A DNA stretch of 64,000 nt from Paludibacter sp. (GTDB lineage: Bacteria > Bacteroidota > Bacteroidia > Bacteroidales > Paludibacteraceae): NCBI GenBank assembly GCA_010365115.1, contig JAAFGX010000003.1:1-64000 (forward strand). The letters run 5' to 3'. Every line of letters starts with the position of its first letter. Position 1 is the stretch's first letter. This document shows, one piece after another, positions 31,601 to 40,063 of this stretch. Made by a program: the position numbers and the translations under genes. The notes under the pieces are model-generated. The model searched no databases. It was not told the DNA's origin and saw only the letters and a list, made by a program, of their open reading frames with translations.

Positions 31601-32271
31601 AATCGATGGCACGACAAGTGGCACATGAAATAAATAATCCGCTCACTCCTATGAAACTCACTATTCAGCAAATGCAACGAACAAAAAAAATGAATGATGA
31701 ACGTTTCGATGAGTATTTTGCAAAATCAACCGATATGCTAATCGAGCAAATTGACAATTTATCACGCATTGCTGGTACATTCTCAAATTTTGCACGTATG
31801 CCCGAAGCAAATTTCGAGAAAGTGGATATTGCTGCAAAAATAGTTTCGGTAGTACAATTATTCTCAAATAACAACGAAGAAATACAAATAAAATTCAAAG
31901 GGTTAAAAAGAGGAGTATATGTTTTTGCCGATCCTGAGCAATTGGTACAAGTATTTAATAATCTGCTCAAAAATGCCATTCAATCTATTCCTGAGACTCA
32001 AAATGGGAATGTTCAAGTAGTATTGAAACAAATCGGAGAAAAAGTAATTATCGAAATTAGCGACAACGGTACAGGAATAAATCCTGAGATCAGTGACAAA
32101 CTTTTTGTTCCCAACTTTACCACTAAAACTACCGGTATGGGATTGGGGCTGGCTATTGCTAAAAATATCATTGAACTTTCGGGCGGTACAATTACCTTTA
32201 CCACCAAACTCGCCGAAGGAACAATTTTTACGGTTTCATTACCAAATGAGGTGTCTCAAACATCAAATTAA
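28651..32271 (+). CDS. Large multi-pass membrane sensor histidine kinase (NtrY-like C-terminus)
   Basis: The 1206-residue protein has one N-terminal membrane segment (about 10-26), an extracytoplasmic loop to about 205, and a cluster of roughly eight segments (207-453). A second external region (about 454-690), segments near 693-716 and 730-750, and a third external region lead to a last segment (about 893-917). HAMP, HisKA and HATPase_c domains follow. The phospho-acceptor is H992 in VAHEINNPLTPMKL; NNLLKNAI, DNGTGI and GMGLGLAIAKNI form the ATP lid. No receiver or response-regulator gene is adjacent, so it is an orphan kinase here. Confidence 0.88.
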   Translation: MNLKKSSRLLIYSLLLSITIGLMCDFFYRNSPKNAINIEAFQTQLIQKETEAATTLESLKQIIVKKSVDSLINYSFLKSDISYYVFKNNNMIFWSDNNLDISNISLPDSTDWHYVLLPNAHCVSRLLSFDSVKILALITVKNNYPYENEELVNNFAKGFNIDKQVQIVKSQKSDKFDVFCKHGNYLFSLAESNKPIFNETWSVISLSAYSIAFLLFFLLYSQSPYLIRRKTFNIKLFSFVSLSVGLILGMLLFFNIPASLFQNKLFTAFQYASNPLLASICHLTIVTGYFLATIYLFYSHVNIDKLVNTYTRIALQVWFALYFGLTYYIMSGLVYHSSIQLAILSFSDFSIITIWIHFLILVWGIGLTLLFFKTHHFFKLKHLLKNGLYTDILLTIFLILICLILSSQDAISMGIWFTALWLVLYLPFLLPSYKNIYVFIALWLFMFTAFWVVNSYRINDNLKYEKYKLLAQNIFINGNTENDRMADILLEELDLKINSDNKAKDLLTKPDSLSAANKYLNENYLRGFWNRYEMRLNVVTKNSELYNEYMQYINAVGTKIKKTHFYSVPANENNISYIGAFPFKSYKTDSMEFFMEFYPRRNFKSYSFPNLLISSAPDILTRMNLTIARYENQKLVYSSGNEEYQYNIKWIPKNKLNFFKVIYMGKVHFVLAANASTYIVLTEQQLYNPSTYFLYFIYTFLTYFAFCWLVVWSYQLVRKKRNYRLGLSAKFQYAFISLLIISFLGIFYVSVNFIQKKYRDEQIVNLESKKSYIQKALQDMYYWNQDLNVLNSQKLNFDLQDLSYIYHTDIHVYNNRGVLVGSSQPLIFNKSLISNRISPTPYFSLNPNLNQYEHIGRLNYLTGYSDFYNGDFLQIGYIAIPQFFSQDEIRSEIESFLAVIIHIYLIIIVLAILLSLFIGKQLSAPLNMIENKLKEMRLGRRNEKIDYTLNDEIGQLVSQYNRTIDELEQSANLLAKSERETAWKSMARQVAHEINNPLTPMKLTIQQMQRTKKMNDERFDEYFAKSTDMLIEQIDNLSRIAGTFSNFARMPEANFEKVDIAAKIVSVVQLFSNNNEEIQIKFKGLKRGVYVFADPEQLVQVFNNLLKNAIQSIPETQNGNVQVVLKQIGEKVIIEISDNGTGINPEISDKLFVPNFTTKTTGMGLGLAIAKNIIELSGGTITFTTKLAEGTIFTVSLPNEVSQTSN

Positions 32272-32387
32272 AAGTAAATTCATAAACTTGAGTACTATCA
32301 AAGTAGTTACATCCCGATAGCTATCAGTGATTAGTTACGAGTTACAAGGCTAAATATATGAAAGTTATTATCAATTACTTAAAACAT

Positions 32388-32423
32388 AAAACCGCAAACC
32401 AATTAACTTGATTTGCGGTTTTA
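32388..32423. terminator. Bidirectional terminator after the histidine kinase
   Basis: AAAACCGCAAA pairs with TTTGCGGTTTT around a 13-nt loop between convergent genes. A CCCGATAGCTATC word and GTGATTAGTTACGAGTTA-type repeats stand just upstream (32312-32345). Confidence 0.85.
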
Positions 32424-32446
32424 TTACCTTTTATTAAATGTTGAGT

Positions 32447-33685
32447 TTATCTTAATGCCTGTGTAAAATCTGCCAACAAATCTTCCACATCTTCAAGTCC
32501 GACAGAAATACGAATGGTTTTATCAGAAACGTGCATTTCTTTCCGAACCTCGGGAGTAAATGTACCAAAAATAGTGCTTGCCGGATGTATAGCCAATGTC
32601 TTGTTATCAAACAGATTGGTGGCTCGTTTTATGAGTTTCAACTTATTTAAAAAGTCAAAGCAAAATTCGCGCGACATTAAATTAAAAGTGAACATGGCCC
32701 CCGGACGATCACCAAATTGTTTCTGGCTGATTTCATTGTAACGATTAGTTGAAAGTCCTGTATAATTTACTGATACTACTTCCGGTAATTCTTTCAGTTT
32801 TTCTGCAAGTATCAAGCAGGTATCAGTAGCTCGTTGGTATCTCAGACTTAATGTTTCTAATCCAAGCGTTTGCATATAAGCCACTTGCGGCGTCATATAC
32901 GCACCAAGATTACGATGAATCTCTTTACGAAGTTTGAAAGTAAATGAATTCAACCCTTGATCCTTTGCCAATCCGTGTAATTTCGGTGACGAAAGCCAAT
33001 CGAAATTACCATAGTCAACTATCAAACCACCTAAACTTGTTGCTCCACCCGAAATGTATTTTGTGCTCGATACAATTTCGATATTAATTCCAAAATCTTT
33101 AGCACAAAATGCACAAAAAGGAACTATGGTAGTATCTGCAATTAATGGTACCGATTTTTGTTTTGAAATTTCAGAAATTGCTTTTAAATCTGCAACTTCT
33201 AATTGTGGATTTGTAATTATCTCCAGAAAAATAGCACAAGTATTATTGTCAATGTTTGATTCTAACTGCTCGGGATTCGTCATATCGCAGAATCTGGTTT
33301 CTACACCAAAAGCTGCTAAAGTCGAAACAAAAAAAGAATAGGTATTTCCAAATAAATGACGTGAAGTTACAATGTTACTACCAGTCTGAGCTATTGAAAT
33401 AATGGCATTGCTAATGGCAGCCATCCCTGAGTTTAAGGCAGTTACGCTATGCGCTCCGGTTATTGCTTTAACCCTGTCTTCAAAATATTGAACAGTAGGA
33501 TTCGTGATTCGCGAATAAGTATGATCAGTAGATTTTCCTGTAAATGCCGATTCCATAGCTTCTGCAGAGTCGAATTCGTATGCCGCCGAGTTGTACACCG
33601 GCATACTCAATGCATTGTAAGCATCTGGTTTTGAATATGGTGAATGAAGTAATTTTCCTTCAAATGACAATTCATCTTTATTCAT
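32447..33685 (-). CDS. Cys/Met-metabolism PLP-dependent enzyme (O-acetylhomoserine sulfhydrylase-like)
   Basis: The 412-residue fold-type I PLP enzyme has the gamma-family signature: YSRITNPTVQYFEDRV, ALNSGMAAISNAI, IADTTIVPFC and the Schiff-base lysine in SSTKYISGGATSLGG. HPASTIFG and RISVGLEDVEDLL close the domain. The family includes homocysteine synthase, cystathionine gamma-synthase and methionine gamma-lyase; length and sequence favour a sulfhydrylase making homocysteine. The ATG at 33685 is preferred to a TTG one codon earlier. No met gene is adjacent. Confidence 0.85.
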   Translation of the reverse strand: MNKDELSFEGKLLHSPYSKPDAYNALSMPVYNSAAYEFDSAEAMESAFTGKSTDHTYSRITNPTVQYFEDRVKAITGAHSVTALNSGMAAISNAIISIAQTGSNIVTSRHLFGNTYSFFVSTLAAFGVETRFCDMTNPEQLESNIDNNTCAIFLEIITNPQLEVADLKAISEISKQKSVPLIADTTIVPFCAFCAKDFGINIEIVSSTKYISGGATSLGGLIVDYGNFDWLSSPKLHGLAKDQGLNSFTFKLRKEIHRNLGAYMTPQVAYMQTLGLETLSLRYQRATDTCLILAEKLKELPEVVSVNYTGLSTNRYNEISQKQFGDRPGAMFTFNLMSREFCFDFLNKLKLIKRATNLFDNKTLAIHPASTIFGTFTPEVRKEMHVSDKTIRISVGLEDVEDLLADFTQALR

Positions 33686-33770
33686 CAAGCCTTTGTGTTT
33701 TATAAGTGAAATCGTATTGTAGCAAGTTTATTTAAATTTAAAATAAACTCATAGCTAAATTTTCTTTCTT

Positions 33771-36230
33771 CTATCTTAGTTTCGCTCCTAACTTTGTTTC
33801 GAAATTTACTTGCAACTTTTTCATAATGCTTTCAATCTGACTATCGGTAAGTGTTTTGCTATCATCTTGCAATACAAAACTTACAGCATACGATTTCTTT
33901 CCTGCTTCCAGATTTTTGCCTTCGTATACATCAAAAAGAGTTACTTTCTTCAACAATTTCCGTTCAGTTTCAAAAGCAATTTTTTCTATTTCGGCAAAAA
34001 CAACATTTTTATCCAACAATAAAGCTAAATCGCGTTTCACTTCCGGAAATTTGGAAATTTCAGAATATTTTACATTGTTATTGTCTAATTCTGATAAAAC
34101 TGAATTCCAGTTAATATCAGCAAAATAAACTTCCACATCAATATCCATCATTTTACGAATTTTAGGATGAACGATGCCGTAAACAGCCAATTTCTTTCCT
34201 GTTTTGCTATAAACAGTCAACGCCTCGCTAAATAAATCATCTGAGTATTCGCCAACAACTAAGTTAAGTACATTAAAACCTAAACGACGGAACACATTTT
34301 CGATATAGGCTTTCAATTCATACATACTCGATTTTTCTTCGGATGCAGTCCACGATTGAGCATGTTTATTTCCGGTAACCCACATTCCTAAATGAAAATC
34401 TTCTGAATAGGCTGCCAATGTTTCACCTTCTTTTTTATTTTCGGCATTGTAATAATAGCAATTTCCGAATTCGTAAAATTTTAAATCTGCATTTCTGCGA
34501 TTTATGTTACGTGCGATATTGTCCAATCCACCAAAAAGCAAAGTTTGACGCATTACGTTTAAATCAGAACTTAGCGAATTAATAATTTTAACGCTATTAA
34601 CCGTTGGAAAAGAAGTTAAATCATTATAATAGGCACTTTTACTCAACGAATTATTCAACACTTCGTTAAAACCTTGAGCTGTAAGTTGCTCGGAAATCAA
34701 ATTTTGAAGTTTGTAACTATCCGGTTTCGAACTATAACTTAATGTAGATTTTAGAGTTTCACCAATTTCAATATTATTATATCCATATATTCTCAAAATA
34801 TCCTCAATCACATCCACATCACGCAGCACATCAACACGGTAAGCAGGAACATGAAGAACATATCCTTCTTCATCCTGACTAACGATTTGCATTTCAAGAG
34901 CATTCAGTATTGTTTCAATATTTTCTTTTCCAATTGCCTTTCCAATCAACGAATTGATTTTTTTTAATGTTATAGAAACTTCAATCGGTTTCACTTCCTG
35001 CGGATAAACATCCACGATTTCACTTGAGATCAGACCGCCGGCTACTTCCTGAATGAGCAATGCACAACGTTTAAGCACGTAAATGGTATTGGTTGGGTCG
35101 CAACCGCGTTCGAAGCGGAACGAAGCATCGGTATTCAAACCATGACGGCGAGCCGTTTTACGTATATTTACAGGATTAAAATAAGCACTTTCAAGAAAAA
35201 CGTTTTGAGTAGTTTCAGTTACACCCGAATCAAATCCACCAAAAACACCTCCAATACACATTGGATCTACAGCATTACAAATCATTAAGTCAGCCGCATT
35301 CAGTTTGCGCTCCATTCCTTCCAGACTTATGAATGAAGTTCCTTCTGGCAAGCATTTTACACGCACTTCTCCACCTTTTATTTTATCGGCATCAAATGCG
35401 TGAAGTGGTTGTCCTAACTCGTGCAACACGAAATTAGTAATATCTACAATATTATTAATTGGTCGTAATCCTATAATGAGTAAGCGGTTTTTCAACCATT
35501 CGGGCGATTCAGTTACTTTTACTCCCGAAATGGTTAGAGCAGAATAACGTGGGCAAGCATCCGCATTTTCAACCGTTACAGGAATGGTAAGATTTGTATT
35601 TTGAACCGTAAATTTATCAACCAAAGGTTTAATCAATTGTACTGATTTATCTTTCAAAGCAAAAAATGCTGCCAAATCACGAGCTACACCAAAATGTGAT
35701 GCTGCATCTATACGGTTTGGAGTAATATCCACTTCCAATAAATAATCACTTTTTATTCCATAATAATCTTTTGCCAATGTTCCCACAATTGCTTGGGCAG
35801 GTAAAATAATAATGCCATCGTGACTGGTTCCTATTCCAATTTCGTCTTCGGCACATATCATTCCCATAGATTCCACACCACGGATTTTCGAACGCTTAAT
35901 AGTAAAACTATCTTCACCAGAATACAATTTTGTTCCAACAGTTGCTACCACCACTTTTTGTCCGGCAGCTACATTGGGAGCTCCACAAACTATTTGAAGC
36001 GGCTCTTCAATGCCAATATTAACTTTAGTTACATGCAAATGATCGGAATTTTCATGGGCTTCGCATGTGAGAACTTCACCTATTACCAATCCTTCCAAAC
36101 CTCCTTTTACAGTTTGCACTTCTTCTACACCGCCAACTTCCAGACCTATAGAAGTTAATGCTTTTGATAATTCATCTGGTGTAACATCTATATTAATGTA
36201 CTGTTTAAGCCAATTATAAGAAATATTCAT
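33771..36230 (-). CDS. pheT: Phenylalanine--tRNA ligase beta subunit
   Basis: PheT is the non-catalytic, tRNA-binding and editing subunit of the alpha2-beta2 synthetase. At 819 residues it is full-length: N-terminal helix, EMAP-II-like tRNA-binding domain (about 40-150, VCGAPNVAAGQKVVVA), B3/4 editing domain (about 215-390, FRFERGCDPTN), B5, the catalytic-like core and the C-terminal FDX-ACB anticodon-binding domain (EISKFPEVKRDLALLLD). pheS is not adjacent, which is usual in this phylum. Confidence 0.97.
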   Translation of the reverse strand: MNISYNWLKQYINIDVTPDELSKALTSIGLEVGGVEEVQTVKGGLEGLVIGEVLTCEAHENSDHLHVTKVNIGIEEPLQIVCGAPNVAAGQKVVVATVGTKLYSGEDSFTIKRSKIRGVESMGMICAEDEIGIGTSHDGIIILPAQAIVGTLAKDYYGIKSDYLLEVDITPNRIDAASHFGVARDLAAFFALKDKSVQLIKPLVDKFTVQNTNLTIPVTVENADACPRYSALTISGVKVTESPEWLKNRLLIIGLRPINNIVDITNFVLHELGQPLHAFDADKIKGGEVRVKCLPEGTSFISLEGMERKLNAADLMICNAVDPMCIGGVFGGFDSGVTETTQNVFLESAYFNPVNIRKTARRHGLNTDASFRFERGCDPTNTIYVLKRCALLIQEVAGGLISSEIVDVYPQEVKPIEVSITLKKINSLIGKAIGKENIETILNALEMQIVSQDEEGYVLHVPAYRVDVLRDVDVIEDILRIYGYNNIEIGETLKSTLSYSSKPDSYKLQNLISEQLTAQGFNEVLNNSLSKSAYYNDLTSFPTVNSVKIINSLSSDLNVMRQTLLFGGLDNIARNINRRNADLKFYEFGNCYYYNAENKKEGETLAAYSEDFHLGMWVTGNKHAQSWTASEEKSSMYELKAYIENVFRRLGFNVLNLVVGEYSDDLFSEALTVYSKTGKKLAVYGIVHPKIRKMMDIDVEVYFADINWNSVLSELDNNNVKYSEISKFPEVKRDLALLLDKNVVFAEIEKIAFETERKLLKKVTLFDVYEGKNLEAGKKSYAVSFVLQDDSKTLTDSQIESIMKKLQVNFETKLGAKLR

Positions 36231-36549
36231 AAATTCAAATGTTTAATTTTCAATTTAATAGTTTGCAACTTTAATTGCAAATCCAGGAATTCTCATCCTT
36301 TTTTTTAAAAGGCACAAAGATACAAATTTTTTTACAATTTTTGAATTTTAACTGTTCAAATTTGAAACTGAAATAGGCTTATTCTTTTTTATTAATTCAA
36401 CACGTATCCTTTTAACTAAAACAAATAAATTCATTGTAAGAAATTCAATAAACAATTAATAATTGCACATAATCCTTTGATATGTGTAATTATTAGTTAT
36501 TTTTGCACGGATATAAAACACAACATAAAAAAAAGCAACAACAATTATC
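36231..36549. other. Divergent regulatory gap between pheT and the acyl-CoA ligase gene
   Basis: The gap is AT-rich. A minus-strand TATCTTTG at 36315-36322 is a plausible -7 element for pheT (no matching -33). The plus-strand promoter at 36476-36505 serves the ligase. No tRNA, gene or T-box-like structure was recognised. Confidence 0.45.
36476..36505 (+). promoter_or_regulatory. Promoter for the acyl-CoA ligase gene
   Basis: TTTG (36476-36479), 18 nt, TATTTTTG (36498-36505) fits the phylum consensus and lies 45 nt upstream of the ATG. Confidence 0.6.
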
Positions 36550-38274
36550 ATGATTCAGGAAAATTTTATTCGCTTATTTGAAGACGGATTCCGAAAAAAC
36601 TGGGATCTTCCGGGATTTAGTAACTACGGCGAAAATATTACATTAACTTACGCTGAGATTGCAAAGAAAATAGCTGAATTGCATATTTTATTTGAATTAT
36701 GCCGTGTAAATAAAAATGACAAAATCGCACTTATTGGACGAAATAATGCAAATTGGGCAGTTACATATCTGGCTGCGATTACTTATGGAGCTATAATTGT
36801 TCCAATTTTGCAGGATTTTACTCCAAATGATGTTCATCATATAACGAATCATTCGGAATCAAAACTTCTATTTGCTGGTGATAATATTTGGGAAAACTTG
36901 GAAGAAGAAAAGTTCACATCGGTAAAAGCGGTATTTTCATTAACTAATTATAATTGCATAGCCATCCTTAATCAAGAAGAACCTGAAAATAATATTAAAG
37001 TTAAAGAACCTTCGTACGAAAACAAGGATAAAATTGAAACTTCATTAATTAGAACTGAAGAAATTGATAAATTATTCGTTGAAAAATTTCCATTTGGATT
37101 TCACCGTGATTGTGTTCGTTATGCAGATAAGCCCAATTCAGAAATTGTTTCAATTAATTACACCTCTGGCACAACAGGATTCAGCAAAGGAGTTATGACA
37201 AGCGGAAACGCACTGGCTGGAAATATCACTTTCGGGTTTCGCACAAAATTAGTAGCCCCTTTATACAATATCGTTTCATTTTTACCACTTGCACATGCTT
37301 ACGGTTGTGCTTTCGACTTTCTAACTTCGTGTTGTGCAGGTTGTCACATTCATTTTATCGGAAAAACACCTTCAGCAAAAATTTTATTGAAAGCATTTGC
37401 TGAAATAAAACCAAATGTTATTTTCTGTGTACCTTTAATTATTGAAAAAATATATAAAAAACAAATACAACCCATGCTTGCTAAACCTTCCATGCGTTGG
37501 GTATTAAGCATCCCATTATTAGACCAGCAAATTTTAGGACAAATCAGAAAAAAACTTATTGACGCATTCGGAGGTGAGTTTTCTGAAATAGTAGTTGGTG
37601 GGGCTCCATTAAATGCTGAAGTAGAAGATTTTTTTAATAAAATAAAATTTCCATTTACAGTTGGGTATGGAATGACCGAATGTGCTCCATTAATTAGTTA
37701 TTCAAACACAAAAGACTTTGTTCCAAAATCATCCGGAAAATTACTGGATATTATGGAAGCAAAAATAATTCATCCAGACCCAACTACCGGAGTTGGTGAA
37801 ATTTGTGTTAGAGGCGAGAATGTAATGTTGGGATATTACAAAAACCCGGAAGCCACTGCACAAATATTAGATACAGAAGGCTGGTTGCATACCGGCGATT
37901 TGGGGAAAATAGATGCAGATAGCAATATTTATATTCGGGGAAGAAATAAAACCATGATATTGAGCGGAAGTGGACAAAATATCTATCCAGAAGAAATTGA
38001 GGCAAAACTTAATAATATGCCTTATGTGATGGAAAGTCTGGTTATTGAAAAAAATGGAAAACTTGTCGCATTAGTTTGTCCTGATTATGAAGCCGTAGAT
38101 GCCGAACAAGTCGATCAAAATCAATTGGAAAATTTAATGGAAGATAACCGAAAAATGCTTAATTCCATAGTTGCCTCATACGAAGGAATATCAAAAATTC
38201 AACTTTATCCTAACGAATTTGAGAAAACTCCAAAGAAAAGCATTAAACGTTATCTCTATACTACCACAACATAA
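36550..38274 (+). CDS. AMP-dependent long-chain acyl-CoA synthetase
   Basis: The 574-residue ANL-superfamily enzyme activates a carboxylic acid as an acyl-adenylate and transfers it to CoA. Motifs: the P-loop NYTSGTTGFSKGVM, VGYGMTECAPLIS (adenylate site), GWLHTGDLG with the ribose-binding Asp, RGRNKTMILSG hinge and the C-terminal lysine region TPKKSIKRYLY. The N-terminal SNYGENITLTYAEI is typical of FadD-like ligases. Substrate chain length cannot be read from sequence. It is monocistronic. Confidence 0.9.
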   Translation: MIQENFIRLFEDGFRKNWDLPGFSNYGENITLTYAEIAKKIAELHILFELCRVNKNDKIALIGRNNANWAVTYLAAITYGAIIVPILQDFTPNDVHHITNHSESKLLFAGDNIWENLEEEKFTSVKAVFSLTNYNCIAILNQEEPENNIKVKEPSYENKDKIETSLIRTEEIDKLFVEKFPFGFHRDCVRYADKPNSEIVSINYTSGTTGFSKGVMTSGNALAGNITFGFRTKLVAPLYNIVSFLPLAHAYGCAFDFLTSCCAGCHIHFIGKTPSAKILLKAFAEIKPNVIFCVPLIIEKIYKKQIQPMLAKPSMRWVLSIPLLDQQILGQIRKKLIDAFGGEFSEIVVGGAPLNAEVEDFFNKIKFPFTVGYGMTECAPLISYSNTKDFVPKSSGKLLDIMEAKIIHPDPTTGVGEICVRGENVMLGYYKNPEATAQILDTEGWLHTGDLGKIDADSNIYIRGRNKTMILSGSGQNIYPEEIEAKLNNMPYVMESLVIEKNGKLVALVCPDYEAVDAEQVDQNQLENLMEDNRKMLNSIVASYEGISKIQLYPNEFEKTPKKSIKRYLYTTTT

Positions 38275-38355
38275 ATATTTCAAATATCTGATTTACTGAA
38301 ATATAGTATCATCTATCACTGCATATAAAAAAAATAAAAAAAAAATTGAGTTTTA

Positions 38356-38387
38356 TTTATGTACTATAAAAAATTGATGTAACTTTG
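38356..38387 (+). promoter_or_regulatory. Promoter of small lipoprotein copy 1
   Basis: TAACTTTG at 38380-38387 is a clean -7 element; TTTA at 38356-38359, 20 nt upstream, is a near -33 match. The segment from the -7 to the gene is duplicated at 38808. Confidence 0.55.
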
Positions 38388-38440
38388 CAGCGATTTTGAA
38401 TTGCAAAATTAACATGTTAAATTTTAAAAGGTTAAAAAAA

Positions 38441-38602
38441 ATGAAAAAAGTATTATTATTCTGTGTAGTAGCTTTGGCTTTTGCATCATGTGCTCCAAAA
38501 GCAGCTGAAGAAGCTCCTGCAGTAGACTCTACAGTAGTTGTTGTTGATACAGTAGCAGTAGTTGACACTACAGTTATCGACACTGTAGCTCCAGCTATGT
38601 AA
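38441..38602 (+). CDS. Tiny Ala/Val/Asp/Thr-rich lipoprotein, copy 1
   Basis: This is a 53-residue prolipoprotein starting MKKVLLFCVVALAFASC, with Cys17 as the lipidated residue. The mature part is about 37 residues: an APKAAEEAPAVDST stem followed by short repeats of VVDTVAVVDTT. ATG 38441 is chosen because the upstream in-frame ATG (38396) would put 15 charged residues in front of the signal peptide. A second near-identical gene lies 266 nt downstream with its own promoter and terminator. Such small lipoproteins recur in Bacteroidota; function unknown. Confidence 0.8.
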   Translation: MKKVLLFCVVALAFASCAPKAAEEAPAVDSTVVVVDTVAVVDTTVIDTVAPAM

Positions 38603-38637
38603 TTAAAACAAACGTAAATTTCATTTACGAAGTTAAG

Positions 38638-38672
38638 AGTCCGTTAGAAAAATTTCTATCGGACTTTTTTTT
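38638..38672 (+). terminator. Terminator after lipoprotein copy 1
   Basis: AGTCCG...AGAAA pairs with TTTCT...CGGACT and is followed by eight T residues. Confidence 0.8.
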
Positions 38673-38807
38673 ATAAAATAATAAATTTCATGTACGAGGT
38701 TTATGTTAAATTTTACAAAACACACGGAAAAAGAATCAAATTTGACTCAAAACGAAAAATAAATTAAAAATAAATGATATTTATTAATGCATAATCAAAA
38801 AATGATG

Positions 38808-38815
38808 TAACTTTG
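38808..38815 (+). promoter_or_regulatory. -7 element of small lipoprotein copy 2
   Basis: TAACTTTG in the same context (GATG before, GCA.CGATTTTGAATTGCAAAA after) as copy 1 shows that the promoter was duplicated together with the gene. Confidence 0.55.
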
Positions 38816-38868
38816 CATCGATTTTGAATTGCAAAACAAACATGTTAAATTTTAAAAGTTTAAAAGAA

Positions 38869-39030
38869 ATGAAAAAGGTAATTTTATTTTTTGTGGTAGC
38901 TTTGGCTTTCGCATCTTGCGCTCCTAAAGCAGCTGAAGAAGCTCCTGCAGTTGATTCAACTGTTGTTGCTGTTGACACTGTAGCAGTAGTTGATACTACT
39001 GTTGTTGACACTGTAGCTCCTGCTATGTAA
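38869..39030 (+). CDS. Tiny Ala/Val/Asp/Thr-rich lipoprotein, copy 2
   Basis: This 53-residue prolipoprotein differs from copy 1 at only four positions, two of them in the signal peptide hydrophobic core. The lipobox Cys17 and the VDTVAVVDTT repeats are intact. The upstream 60 nt are also nearly the same, whereas the sequence between the two cassettes has diverged. Both copies look functional, which suggests selection for dosage or differential expression. No function is assigned. Confidence 0.8.
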   Translation: MKKVILFFVVALAFASCAPKAAEEAPAVDSTVVAVDTVAVVDTTVVDTVAPAM

Positions 39031-39069
39031 TTAAAAAGCTATCGCAAAAAGAAATTCTTGCTGGCATTT

Positions 39070-39101
39070 AAAGTCCGTTATTGCGATAACGGACTTTTTT
39101 T
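39070..39101 (+). terminator. Terminator after lipoprotein copy 2
   Basis: AAGTCCGTTAT and ATAACGGACTT form a perfect stem around TGCG, followed by a long T-run. Confidence 0.88.
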
Positions 39102-39133
39102 TTCGCAAAAATGTCAAATTCATGCATTTTTTG

Positions 39134-39141
39134 TACCTTTG
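39134..39141 (+). promoter_or_regulatory. -7 element for hisG
   Basis: TACCTTTG, 29 nt upstream of the hisG ATG, matches TAnnTTTG. No TTTG is seen at -33. Confidence 0.45.
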
Positions 39142-39170
39142 TGAACTAAATTAAAATAATACAAAGAATT

Positions 39171-40022
39171 ATGTTACGAATTGCTGTACAAGCTAAAGGA
39201 CGATTATTTGAGGAAACAATGTTACTACTAACAGAATCGGGAATAAAACTTGAATCTGGAAAACGCTTATTGCTTTTACCGGCAAGGAATTTTCCAATAG
39301 AAGTATTGTTTCTTCGTGATGATGATATTCCACAGTCGGTAGCAGATGGAGTAGCAGATATTGGAATTGTTGGCGAAAATGAATATGTCGAAAAAAGAAA
39401 AAATGCAGTTATCACGAAAAGACTAGGCTTCAGTAAGTGCAGGCTTTCCCTTGCTATTCCTAAACAAATTGATTATCCTGGAATATCTTGGTTTAATGGA
39501 AAAGTGATAGCTACATCATATCCTGAAATATTAAAAGATTTTCTACTTGAAAACAAAGTAAATTCTGACATTCACGTCATTACCGGTTCAGTAGAAGTTG
39601 CACCTGGAATTGGTCTTTCCGATGCTATTTTTGACATTGTTAGTTCTGGCAGCACACTGGTTACTAATAATTTGAAAGAAGTTGAAGTTCTTATGAAGTC
39701 TGAAGCTCTACTTATTTCAAACCCCAATCTTTCTGCTGAGAAACTGGCTGTGCTCGACGAATTACTCTTCCGCATCGAAGCAGTTCAAATGGCGGAAGAC
39801 AAAAAATATGTTTTAATGAATGTGCCCACAAATAATATTGACAAAATAATAGAAGTGCTACCAGGCATGAAAAGCCCGACAATAATGCCTTTGGCAAAAG
39901 AAGGGTGGAATTCACTTCATGTTGTGATTGATGAGAAAAGATTCTGGGACATAATCGGCAAATTAAAATCGTTGGGAGCAGAAGGTATTCTTGTTATCCC
40001 TATTGAAAAAATGATTTTGTAA
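39171..40022 (+). CDS. hisG: ATP phosphoribosyltransferase, long form
   Basis: HisG couples ATP and PRPP in the first, feedback-controlled step of histidine synthesis. The 283-residue length identifies the long (hexameric) form, with a catalytic two-lobed domain (about 1-205) and a C-terminal histidine-binding regulatory domain (about 210-283). Motifs: LRIAVQAKGRLFEETM, DIGIVGENEY, the PRPP-loop DAIFDIVSSGSTLVTN and the late SPTIMPLAKEGW. No other his gene is adjacent; coaX follows 41 nt later. Confidence 0.95.
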   Translation: MLRIAVQAKGRLFEETMLLLTESGIKLESGKRLLLLPARNFPIEVLFLRDDDIPQSVADGVADIGIVGENEYVEKRKNAVITKRLGFSKCRLSLAIPKQIDYPGISWFNGKVIATSYPEILKDFLLENKVNSDIHVITGSVEVAPGIGLSDAIFDIVSSGSTLVTNNLKEVEVLMKSEALLISNPNLSAEKLAVLDELLFRIEAVQMAEDKKYVLMNVPTNNIDKIIEVLPGMKSPTIMPLAKEGWNSLHVVIDEKRFWDIIGKLKSLGAEGILVIPIEKMIL

Positions 40023-40063
40023 ATTCATTATATTTAAAAATTCAATTAACCGATACCCGGAAT

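Noticed and set aside
38353-38583. Reverse-strand ORFs over both tiny lipoproteins (also 38784-39011)
   Set aside because: They mirror the duplicated sense genes; the sense strand has the promoter, lipobox and terminator.
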